Shown: piece after piece, positions 1 to 6,746 of the stretch
Layout: each line of letters opens with the position of its first letter
How positions within the stretch are numbered: the stretch's first letter is position 1
DNA from: Acidimicrobiaceae bacterium
GTDB lineage: Bacteria > Actinomycetota > Acidimicrobiia > Acidimicrobiales > RAAP-2
DNA: 10,731 nt
Assembly (NCBI GenBank): GCA_003164275.1
Contig: PLSY01000226.1
Span: 7,399-18,129 of the forward strand
Reading direction: 5' to 3'
Notes under the pieces: generated by a model
What the model was told of the DNA's origin: nothing
Database searches by the model: none
What the model saw: only the letters and a program-made list of their open reading frames with translations
Program-made: the position numbers and the translations under genes

Positions 1-2288
1 AGGATGATGTCCACCAGGTTTTTGCCAATGTCGTGCACGTCGCCGCGGACCGTGGCCAGCACCATGGTTCCCTTGCCGCCTTGGTCGGCCTTCTCCATGG
101 AAGGCTCGAGGTGGGCAACCGCGGCTTTCATCGTCTCGGCTGAACCGAGCACGAAGGGAAGCTGCATCTCGCCGGTGGCAAACCGCTCTCCGACGATCTT
201 CATCCCGGCGAGGAGATAGTCGTTGATGATGAGAAGGGGGGTTATTCCCTTCGCCATCGCCTCTTCAAGGTCGCCCTCCAGGCCATTGCGGTCGCCGTCG
301 ACAATCCGGTGCTCGAGTCGTTGCTCGACCGGCCAGCCGGACCGATCCTCGGTGGTGGTGGCACTGGTGGCGGACACGCCTTCGAAGATGGACAGCAGCT
401 CGGTCAAGGGGTCATAGCCGTCGTGCCGGCGGTCATAGACGAGGTCGAGGCACACCTCTTTCGCCCGTTCGTCGATCTTGGAAAGGGGGAGGATCTTCGA
501 GGCGTGGACGATGGCTGCGTCGAGGCCGGCCTGGACGCACTCATGGAGGAACACCGAGTTGAGGACCTGACGGGCAGCCGGGTTGAGGCCGAAGGAGACG
601 TTCGAGAGCCCGAGGATCGTGAAGACCCCGGGGAGCTCCGCTTTGATGCGCCGGATCCCCTCGATGGTCTCGATCCCGTCCTTGCGGCTCTCCTCCATCC
701 CGGTCGACAGGGGAAGGGCCAGGGCATCGAACATCAGATCCTCGGAACGGAGGCCATAGCGCTCAGTTGCGATGTCGTGGATGGCCTTGGCCGAGCGCAG
801 CTTCCAGTCTGCCGTCCGCGCTTGGCCTTCGGTGTCGATGCAGGTGCACACGACGGCGGCACCGAACTCCTTGGCCAGGGTTAAAAAGGAGTCGAGACGG
901 GTCCCTGGGGCGTCGCCCTCCTCGAGGTTCACCGAGTTGATGACCGCCCGCCCGCCGATCCACGACAGGGCTGTCTCAACGACCGGGGCCTCGGTCGAGT
1001 CGACCATGAGGGGGACGGTCGACTGGGTGGCGAAACGGGACATGATCTGCTCCATGTCGGCGACACCGTCTGCCCCTGTGTAGTCGACGCACACGTCGAT
1101 CAGGTGGGAGCCACCCCCCACTTGCTCGCGAGCCATGGCGACGCACGTATCCCACTCGCCTTCGAGCATGGCCTCACGGAACTTCTTCGAGCCGTTGGCA
1201 TTGGTCCGCTCTCCGACGACGAGGAATGACGTGTCCTGTTCGAACGGCACCTGCGTGTAGATGGATGCCGCCCCGGGCTCGGGCTCAGGGCTCTTGGCGG
1301 CCGGGGTCAGCCCGGCGCATGCCTCGACGACGGCGCGCAGGTGCTCGGGCGTCGTCCCACAACATCCTCCGATGATGCCGATCCCGAGCTCGCTCACGAA
1401 CTGACGGTGGAAGTCGGCCAGCTGCTCGGGAGTGAGGTCGTAGTGCATGGCACCGTCAACCACGGACGGCAGTCCGGCATTTGGAAGGCACGACACCGGC
1501 ATGCCAGTGTGGCCGGTCAGGTGACGGAGGGGCTCGAACATCTCCGCAGGCCCCGTGGCACAGTTCAATCCGATGACGTCGATGTCCATGGCCTCGAGGG
1601 CGCAGAGAGCAGCGCCGATCTCGGTTCCGGGGAGCATCGTCCCGGTCAGCTCGATAGTGACCTGGGTCTGAATTGGCAGATAGAGATCGGCGGCCTTCAT
1701 GGCTCGGCGCGCTCCGTTCACAGCCGCCTTGGCCTGGAGCAGGTCGAAGACCGTCTCGATGATGATGAGGTCAACACCCCCCTCGATGAGTGCGGCTGCC
1801 TGCTCTTGGTAGAAGTCCCGGAGGTCGGCGTATCGGATCTGCCCGAGCGTCGGGAATTTGGTTCCCGGACCGATGCTTCCTGCCACCCAGCGGGGATGAT
1901 CAGGTGTCGAGAAGTCGTTGGCCGCATCTCGGGCGAGGGCGGCAGCGGCCAGGTTCAACTCCCTCACCCGGTGACCCTGCCCATACTCGGCGAGGACCGG
2001 GGCAAAAGCCCCGAACGTGTCGGTCTCGACCACGTCGCAGCCCACCTCGAAGAATGAACGGTGCACGCGGTCGATGGCCTCGGGCCGACTGGTCACCAAG
2101 AGCTCATTACAGCCCTCGAGCTCTGGTCCCCCGAAGTCGTCAGCACTCAGGTTGGCCAGCTGGAGGTTGGTGCCCATGGCCCCGTCGAACACGAGGACCC
2201 GCTCTGAGGCGGCCTGGAGGTAACTGGAGGAGCCATGGGGACGGGTCATATTCCCACCAAGGTTACCGGGAGCGGCAATCGGCATCAT
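1..2288 (-). CDS. metH: Cobalamin-dependent methionine synthase, N-terminal part (cut by window edge)
   Basis: Transfers a methyl group from 5-methyltetrahydrofolate to homocysteine through enzyme-bound cobalamin, in the cytoplasm. 762 codons are visible; the rest of the B12 domain and the AdoMet reactivation domain lie outside. Residues about 28-325 form the homocysteine domain: FDGAMGTNLQ at 34-43, GSIGPGTK, and zinc ligands C243 (GLNC) and C309-C310 (GGCCGTTPEH). Residues about 350-640 are the pterin domain: VGERTNANGSKKF, and LGLSNVSFGLNPAARQVLNSVF near 559-580. Residues about 650-735 are the helical cap. The B12 motif DVHDIGKN starts at D750, with H752 the expected cobalt ligand. I start at ATG 2288 because GGAAGGGG (2297-2304) sits 8 nt upstream; the next in-frame ATG (2249) has a weaker site. 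A rare TTA codon (L469) falls near 884. It diverges from the B12 adenosyltransferase. Family assignment is very secure; the exact start is less so. Confidence 0.96.
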   Translation of the reverse strand, partial: MMPIAAPGNLGGNMTRPHGSSSYLQAASERVLVFDGAMGTNLQLANLSADDFGGPELEGCNELLVTSRPEAIDRVHRSFFEVGCDVVETDTFGAFAPVLAEYGQGHRVRELNLAAAALARDAANDFSTPDHPRWVAGSIGPGTKFPTLGQIRYADLRDFYQEQAAALIEGGVDLIIIETVFDLLQAKAAVNGARRAMKAADLYLPIQTQVTIELTGTMLPGTEIGAALCALEAMDIDVIGLNCATGPAEMFEPLRHLTGHTGMPVSCLPNAGLPSVVDGAMHYDLTPEQLADFHRQFVSELGIGIIGGCCGTTPEHLRAVVEACAGLTPAAKSPEPEPGAASIYTQVPFEQDTSFLVVGERTNANGSKKFREAMLEGEWDTCVAMAREQVGGGSHLIDVCVDYTGADGVADMEQIMSRFATQSTVPLMVDSTEAPVVETALSWIGGRAVINSVNLEEGDAPGTRLDSFLTLAKEFGAAVVCTCIDTEGQARTADWKLRSAKAIHDIATERYGLRSEDLMFDALALPLSTGMEESRKDGIETIEGIRRIKAELPGVFTILGLSNVSFGLNPAARQVLNSVFLHECVQAGLDAAIVHASKILPLSKIDERAKEVCLDLVYDRRHDGYDPLTELLSIFEGVSATSATTTEDRSGWPVEQRLEHRIVDGDRNGLEGDLEEAMAKGITPLLIINDYLLAGMKIVGERFATGEMQLPFVLGSAETMKAAVAHLEPSMEKADQGGKGTMVLATVRGDVHDIGKNLVDII

Positions 2289-2296
2289 CACTCGGG

Positions 2297-2304
2297 CCCC
2301 TTCC
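2297..2304 (-). promoter_or_regulatory. Ribosome binding site deciding the metH start
   Basis: On the minus strand GGAAGGGG lies 5 nt before GTG 2291 and 8 nt before ATG 2288, in a GTG-ATG-ATG run that is in frame with metH. It is much closer to a Shine-Dalgarno sequence than the GGTGGG before the in-frame ATG at 2249. This supports a 13-residue N-terminal extension relative to that ATG. Confidence 0.6.
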
Positions 2305-2362
2305 GAGCTCCATGGCCGACAGTGGCGGTCATTCGAGGTCCTATGGCGAGGGACAATGAAAC

Positions 2363-2380
2363 CTAAACGATGTCGTTTAG
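2363..2380. promoter_or_regulatory. Perfect dyad between divergent B12 genes, putative operator
   Basis: CTAAACGATGTCGTTTAG has two perfectly complementary 8-bp arms around a 2-bp centre. It lies 75 bp before the metH start and 22 bp before the adenosyltransferase start. It is AT-richer than its surroundings. A dyad of this size and spacing suits a dimeric regulator such as a TetR-family protein, and from here one protein could control both genes. No regulator gene is in the window. The operator role and the regulator class are inference. Confidence 0.5.
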
Positions 2381-2401
2381 CATCATCGGGGTGATGGACA
2401 G

Positions 2402-3049
2402 GTGCTGAGGATCTATACCAAGACAGGGGATGACGGCACCACGGGCCTGCTCTTCGGCGGCAGGGTCGGGAAAGACTCGGCCCTCATGCAGATCACCGGC
2501 ACGGTTGACGAGGCCCAGGCGGCACTGGGCATGGCCCGAGCTGAGGTCATCGCGGAATCAGAGTTGGACGATTTGCTGACCAGCCTGGAGCGAGACCTCT
2601 ACGTCCTCATGGCCGAGGCCACGACCGCGCCGTCCAACCGGTCGAAGCTGGTAGCCGGGACGACCCTGGTGACCGAGCGGATGATCGAGTCCCTCGAAGG
2701 GCACATCGACAACTTGATCGAACGCTTCGATATGCCCACCGACTTCGTTGTACCGGGGGCCAACCGTGTGTCGGCGGCGCTCGATCTCGCCCGCACCGTG
2801 GTGAGGCGGGCCGAACGGCTGGTTGTCTCCGAGCCCATCGAGGGCTCCCTGGTCGGCCGGTACCTCAATCGCCTCTCTGACCTGCTGTGGGCCATGGCCC
2901 GGTGGGCAGAGGGTGAGGAACATCTCTTGGCCAGGACTCAACCTCGCCATGCACGGGCGTCGGGCGGCCAGGTCGGCTCGGCTGGTCCGGATGGGGTCGG
3001 CTCGGCTCAGGAGTTCGAAAGCGAAAAGAGTGGAGAATCGCCGTCATGA
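2402..3049 (+). CDS. PduO-type corrinoid (cob(I)alamin) adenosyltransferase
   Basis: Transfers the 5'-deoxyadenosyl group of ATP to cob(I)alamin, making adenosylcobalamin for B12 enzymes such as methylmalonyl-CoA mutase. Diagnostic features are the N-terminal ATP loop YTKTGDDGTTGL (residues 5-16), DE at 36-37 in the first long helix, the VPGANRVSAALDLART stretch with RRAER at 135-139, and YLNRLSDLLWAMAR at 154-167. These match the PduO/MMAB family rather than the CobA/BtuR family. The start is GTG, with GGGGTGA (2388-2394) 7 nt upstream; the ATG at 2393 is out of frame and soon meets a stop. At 215 aa it is longer than the usual roughly 190, because of a Gly/Ser/Glu-rich tail (about 181-215) with no recognisable fold. 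Its stop overlaps the pepA start as ATGA. It is divergent from metH across a dyad, which fits a shared link to cobalamin. Confidence 0.93.
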   Translation: MLRIYTKTGDDGTTGLLFGGRVGKDSALMQITGTVDEAQAALGMARAEVIAESELDDLLTSLERDLYVLMAEATTAPSNRSKLVAGTTLVTERMIESLEGHIDNLIERFDMPTDFVVPGANRVSAALDLARTVVRRAERLVVSEPIEGSLVGRYLNRLSDLLWAMARWAEGEEHLLARTQPRHARASGGQVGSAGPDGVGSAQEFESEKSGESPS

Positions 3050-4629
3050 GAATTAGGCAGCATTCCGGAGCGACGCTTCCATCGGGCGTGCTGGCCATCG
3101 GGGTGCCCGTCGTCTCACACAGCGATGGTCCGAGGGTGGCTCTCGACGGCGATGCCGCCGGCTTGGCCGCAACCGTGCCATCCTCCCTTGATCCTGCGTG
3201 GTGCAAACGGCAGGGTTTCAGCGGAAAGCTAGGCCAGACATTCAAGATCAATGGGGCCAGTGGGCCCTCGGTTCCGGCCGAGGGAGAGACCGCAGACCCA
3301 GAGGTGGTGCTGGTCGGCGTCGGGGACCTCGCCCGCCTCACCGGAGACGGAGGGGTCGAGAACCTGCGTCGGGCTTCCGCCGCGTTCGTCCGCTCCGTCG
3401 GTGACGCAGAGGCCGCGGCACTCTTCCTGCCGACAGGCAGCGAACTGGGGCTCGAGGCCATGGCTTCGGCCGTCGCCGAGGGTGCGGTCTTGTCTGCCTA
3501 CCGCTACGAGGAGTTCCGCACCGGAGACAAGCCCGGCTCGCTCCGCCTCCTCTACGTGATTGGCTCGTCTGTCGATGATGACCTCATCGTGTCCGGACTG
3601 CGCCACGGCGAGCGCATCGCCGAATCGGTGAGCCTGGCCCGGGACCTGGTCAACGAGCCTCCGAGCTCCCTCACGCCTGAGAAGTTCGCAGACGTGTTCG
3701 TCGCCCGATTCGCCGACGTTCCCGAGATCTCCATCGAGGTCTGGGACGAGGCCCGAATCGCCGAGGAGCGACTCGGGGGCCTGGCCGGGGTGGCTCGTGG
3801 ATCGACAGTTCCGCCACGCTTCATCCGGGTCGACTACGAGCCGCGTGAGCCGCTGAGGATCGAAGGGAAAGTGCCCCACGTGGTCCTGGTCGGCAAGGGG
3901 ATCACGTTCGACTCCGGCGGGCTCTCCCTCAAGACTGCCGGTGGTATGGAGACAATGAAGACGGACATGGGTGGGGCCGCAGCCGTCCTCGGGGCGGTTG
4001 ATGCCGCCGCCGCCCTCGGCTCGCGAATCCGCGTCACGGTCCTGACCCCCCTCACCGAGAACATGCCGAGTGGATCAGCGGTCAAGCCCGGTGATGTCCT
4101 TACCGCCCGCAACGGCAAGACGATCGAAGTTCTCAACACTGATGCCGAAGGGCGCTTGGTGCTGGCCGACGGCCTGTCGATCGCCGCCGAGGAACACCCG
4201 GATGCCATCATCGACCTCGCCACCCTGACAGGTGCCGCCATTGTCGCTCTGGGCAAGGAGATCGCCGGCATCCTCGGGAACGACGAGACCCTCATCGCTG
4301 AGCTGAGGGCGGCCGCCGATCGCGGCGGCGAGTCGCTCTGGCCCCTCCCGATGCCCGAGGAGTACCGGAGCCACATCGACTCGGAGATCGCCGATATGCG
4401 CAACGTGGGCCGCCCCGGCCAGGCCGGCAGCATCGCGGCCGCCATGCTCCTCAGAGAGTTCGTGGGCGACGTGCCTTGGGCCCACTTGGACATCGCCGGA
4501 CCGGCGCGCTCGGATGAAGCTACCCGTTACCTTGCCAAGGGCGGCACCGGATTCGGCGTCCGCACCTTGGTCGCGCTGCTTACCTCGGACTCGTTTGCCC
4601 GCTCTCTTGTGACCGACGGGAGTCACTGA
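3046..4629 (+). CDS. pepA: Leucyl aminopeptidase, M17 family
   Basis: A cytosolic two-metal exopeptidase that removes N-terminal residues from peptides in protein turnover; family members form hexamers. The C-terminal catalytic domain is clear: VGKGITFDSGG (282-292) gives the metal ligand K284 and D289, MKTDMGG gives D307, and the family signature NTDAEGRL (364-371) supplies D366, E368 and the catalytic R370. DLATLTGA and the GGTGFGVRTL end are also typical. The N-terminal 170 residues are weakly conserved, as usual for the family. At 527 aa it is slightly longer than most members. The start codon overlaps the previous stop (ATGA), and GGAG at 3032-3035 can serve as ribosome site, so translation is probably coupled to the adenosyltransferase. 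No direct metabolic link between the two genes is evident. I am sure of the family, not of substrate preference. Confidence 0.95.
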   Translation: MRIRQHSGATLPSGVLAIGVPVVSHSDGPRVALDGDAAGLAATVPSSLDPAWCKRQGFSGKLGQTFKINGASGPSVPAEGETADPEVVLVGVGDLARLTGDGGVENLRRASAAFVRSVGDAEAAALFLPTGSELGLEAMASAVAEGAVLSAYRYEEFRTGDKPGSLRLLYVIGSSVDDDLIVSGLRHGERIAESVSLARDLVNEPPSSLTPEKFADVFVARFADVPEISIEVWDEARIAEERLGGLAGVARGSTVPPRFIRVDYEPREPLRIEGKVPHVVLVGKGITFDSGGLSLKTAGGMETMKTDMGGAAAVLGAVDAAAALGSRIRVTVLTPLTENMPSGSAVKPGDVLTARNGKTIEVLNTDAEGRLVLADGLSIAAEEHPDAIIDLATLTGAAIVALGKEIAGILGNDETLIAELRAAADRGGESLWPLPMPEEYRSHIDSEIADMRNVGRPGQAGSIAAAMLLREFVGDVPWAHLDIAGPARSDEATRYLAKGGTGFGVRTLVALLTSDSFARSLVTDGSH

Positions 4630-4672
4630 CAGCCAGGCGCAGGGCGTCCTTTGGAGCCTCATAGAACAGCCA

Positions 4673-4690
4673 TCGGCTCGATGGAGCCGA
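4673..4690 (+). terminator. Hairpin after pepA, possible terminator
   Basis: TCGGCTC and GAGCCGA form a perfect 7-bp stem around a GATG loop, 44 bp after the pepA stop. There is no T-tract, so it is at best a weak intrinsic terminator, as is common in high-GC actinobacteria. It separates pepA from gpsA. Confidence 0.35.
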
Positions 4691-4775
4691 CACCGGGCTG
4701 GCTCGGACGGATCACGGGCGCGGTCGACCGAACCTGTGCGTCGGGCCCCACCCGGCACCCGGCCGACGAGTGCGG

Positions 4776-4781
4776 TACCTT
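4776..4781 (+). promoter_or_regulatory. Putative -10 element for a leaderless gpsA transcript
   Basis: TACCTT fits the TANNNT form of actinobacterial -10 boxes and ends 6 nt before GTG 4788. That is where transcription would begin if the mRNA started at the start codon. No Shine-Dalgarno sequence and no clear -35 box are visible. The leaderless reading is inferred from this spacing. Confidence 0.4.
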
Positions 4782-4787
4782 CGAACT

Positions 4788-5777
4788 GTGAAGATCGCCG
4801 TTCTTGGAGCCGGTTCGTGGGGTACGACGGTCGCCTCCCTGGTGGCCCCGCGACACGACACGGTGCTTTGGGCCCGGAACCCGGACGTGGCCAAGGCCAT
4901 CAATATCGAGCATGCCAATCCCGCCTATCTGCCAGGATTCCAGCTGTCCTTTGAGCTGACTGCCACCTCCCGGCTCGATGAGGCGGTATGTCAAGCCGAC
5001 CTCTTGGTCATCGGGGTGCCCACGTCAGGCTTTCGGTCGGTCCTGTTGGACGCAGCGCAATACATCCGACCGTGGGTACCGGTCGTGAGCCTGACCAAGG
5101 GCCTCGAGAAGGGCTCCCATCTACGTATGACCGAAGTGATCAAAGAGATCGTCCCAGGCCATCCCGTGGCCGCACTCACCGGTCCCAACATTTCCCACGA
5201 GATCATGTCCGGAAAAGCGGCAGCAGCCGTCATAGCCACCGAGGATCTGGAGGTGGCGATCGCCATCCAGAAGGTGATCACGCGTGGGGTATTCCGTGTC
5301 TATCTCAACAATGACGTCATTGGGTGCGAGATCGGAGGCGCTCTGAAGAACGTCATCGCCATCGCAGCCGGCATCGGTGAGGGTCTGGACGTCGGGGACA
5401 ATACGAGGGCAGCGGTCATGTCCCGGGGGTTGGCCGAGCTGACCCGGCTCGGCGTGGCCATGGGTGCCCAGCCGGCGACGTTCGCTGGACTGGCGGGCAT
5501 GGGCGACTTGATTGCCACCTGCATGAGTCCGCACAGTCGGAATCGCGCCGTCGGTGAGCAGCTTGGGAGGGGTCGGAAACTGGAAGACATCCTGGCCGAG
5601 ATGCACATGGTGGCCGAGGGGGTAAAGACGGCATCGGTCGCACTGGAGTTGGCCGATCGCCATGACATCGACCTACCAATCTGCGCAATGATCGACAAGG
5701 TGGTCAGGGGGGAGATGGCGCCGTCGGCTGCCTATTGGGGCCTTACCCCAGCCGGTCGCGAAGACGAACCAGGCTGA
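4788..5777 (+). CDS. gpsA: NAD(P)+-dependent glycerol-3-phosphate dehydrogenase
   Basis: Reduces dihydroxyacetone phosphate to sn-glycerol-3-phosphate, the backbone precursor of phospholipids, in the cytosol. The N-terminal Rossmann fold begins at once with KIAVLGAGSWGTTVA (GxGxxG, residues 7-12). VIGVPTS (75-80), SLTKGLE with K104, and TGPNISHEI (131-139) follow. The C-terminal helical domain carries EIGGALKNV with catalytic K187, NTRAAVMSRGLAE, and GLAGMGDLIATC with SRNR (250-253). The length of 329 aa is normal. An in-frame GTG at 4770 would add six residues, but the Rossmann strand normally starts straight after Met, and a TANNNT box lies 6 nt before GTG 4788, so I prefer 4788. It stands alone after a hairpin that follows pepA, and is convergent with the next gene (57-bp gap without a clear terminator). 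Confidence 0.95.
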   Translation: MKIAVLGAGSWGTTVASLVAPRHDTVLWARNPDVAKAINIEHANPAYLPGFQLSFELTATSRLDEAVCQADLLVIGVPTSGFRSVLLDAAQYIRPWVPVVSLTKGLEKGSHLRMTEVIKEIVPGHPVAALTGPNISHEIMSGKAAAAVIATEDLEVAIAIQKVITRGVFRVYLNNDVIGCEIGGALKNVIAIAAGIGEGLDVGDNTRAAVMSRGLAELTRLGVAMGAQPATFAGLAGMGDLIATCMSPHSRNRAVGEQLGRGRKLEDILAEMHMVAEGVKTASVALELADRHDIDLPICAMIDKVVRGEMAPSAAYWGLTPAGREDEPG

Positions 5778-5834
5778 CAAGCGACCGCCGCAATCCGGAT
5801 GGTGATGGGCCGTTGAGGGGAGTTAGATCGGCTT

Positions 5835-6515
5835 TCACGTCCGAGGACGGCCTTCTCCATGTCGGATGGCATCATCGGCGGCGCTGAAGGCCACGGCCGG
5901 ATGGAACTGCCAGGCGCCCAACCGGTCCTCAATCGTTTTGCGACTGTGGCCAGCTGAAGCCAGGCCCGTGGCCAGCCGCCGTGCTCGGCGACGCATGCGT
6001 TCGGCTTCGGAGAGATGCTGCTCGCTCATCCAGCGTTGATGGCTGACCTGAAGCGACTGGGGTAGTCGACGGAGGTGGCGCAGTGGGAGCGGGGGAATCC
6101 GGGTACGCACGGCAAGCTCACCCGGACCCTGGTCCTTTGCAAGGTCGAAGGTGGAGAGTCGCCGGAGGGCTCGATGAAAGGGCGAGTTCTTCCCCATGCG
6201 GTCGCCGAGGCCCAAGGATCGGGCCATGTCGACCAAGTCAGCGACGAATCCCTCGTCATGAAGCTCGAGTCCATAGGAGAGACGACGAAGCAACCACGTC
6301 GTCGAGGGGCCGATAATTGGTAACCAATACAGTTCGACGTACCGGGAACAGGGATGAACACCATGAGGATCGGCCACCGGGTCGACCCAGGGGACGATCC
6401 GCAGTGTCAGCTTGTCGGAACGGTCTATGGGAGAGGCTCCGGATCGACCATTGGCAGGATGGGCGACGGCACGGGGCGATACGGGGCCGTGCGGGAGGGC
6501 AGTGATATTGGTCAT
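5835..6515 (-). CDS. Unrecognised basic 226-aa protein (conserved-looking actinobacterial hypothetical)
   Basis: No function assigned. The start is ATG 6515 with GGAGA 6-7 nt upstream; the reading frame is open for 279 nt further upstream, but that part is Arg/Pro-rich without typical protein character. Residues 1-50 look disordered. Residues about 55-160 look like a folded domain: YVELYWLPIIGPSTTWLLRRL (59-79), a helix-rich stretch ending in LGLGDRMGKNSPFHRALRRL (101-120), then RIPPLPLRHLRRLPQSL (139-155). The pattern of short helices, a possible basic helix-turn-helix and a hydrophobic strand pair suggests a winged-helix DNA-binding fold, but that is inference. Residues 165-226 are very Arg-rich (ERMRRRARRL). 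There are no transmembrane segments or signal peptide. From memory, similar proteins occur in other actinobacteria without a known role. It is convergent with gpsA and divergent from the secreted repeat protein. Confidence 0.75.
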   Translation of the reverse strand: MTNITALPHGPVSPRAVAHPANGRSGASPIDRSDKLTLRIVPWVDPVADPHGVHPCSRYVELYWLPIIGPSTTWLLRRLSYGLELHDEGFVADLVDMARSLGLGDRMGKNSPFHRALRRLSTFDLAKDQGPGELAVRTRIPPLPLRHLRRLPQSLQVSHQRWMSEQHLSEAERMRRRARRLATGLASAGHSRKTIEDRLGAWQFHPAVAFSAADDAIRHGEGRPRT

Positions 6516-6637
6516 GGTTGGTCTCCGGGGTCGGGGCTGAGGCACATCTGTCCGAGCCACCCTGGTGCGCTCGACTTGCCGGGCACCTATCCAGGCAGCT
6601 TGCACCGGTCCCATCAAATCATCGGATCGCTGGAGTA

Positions 6638-6652
6638 TTCGGGGGTCCCGAA
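6638..6652 (+). repeat. Short inverted repeat upstream of secreted protein gene
   Basis: TTCGGG and CCCGAA flank GGT: a perfect 6-bp arm pair, 95 bp before the ATG at 6747 and 123 bp from the divergent gene's start. It could be a protein-binding site or chance; I see no clear promoter boxes beside it. Confidence 0.3.
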
Positions 6653-6671
6653 CAACCTCCCACCGTCCTGA

Positions 6672-6687
6672 CGCGGAAGGGTCCGCG
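6672..6687 (+). repeat. GC-rich hairpin in the probable 5' leader
   Basis: CGCGGA and TCCGCG flank AGGG, making a perfect 6-bp stem with a 4-nt loop, 59 bp before ATG 6747. If transcription starts upstream of it, the hairpin would lie in the mRNA leader. Function unknown. Confidence 0.3.
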
Positions 6688-6746
6688 CCGTGACAACGGC
6701 GCCCACCTACTGTGGCACCGGTCGCAATACCAAGGGGGTCGTCCGG

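Noticed and set aside
1341..2057. 238-codon plus-strand open frame opposite metH.
   Set aside because: It is the antisense shadow of metH, whose minus-strand translation is unmistakable across the same stretch.
2249..2249. ATG 2249 as the metH start.
   Set aside because: It is possible, but the upstream in-frame ATG 2288 has a stronger and well-placed ribosome site.
2289..2330. Cobalamin riboswitch in the metH leader: CCGCCACTGT (minus strand, 2316-2328), followed by GGAAGGGG and GATGATG, recalls riboswitch core motifs.
   Set aside because: The other conserved parts are missing, including a convincing B12 box, and the leader is too short. GGAAGGGG and GTGATGATG are better explained as the metH ribosome site and start codons.
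6690..6746. In-frame GTG start for the secreted protein 19 codons upstream.
   Set aside because: The signal peptide and a good ribosome site both point to ATG 6747.
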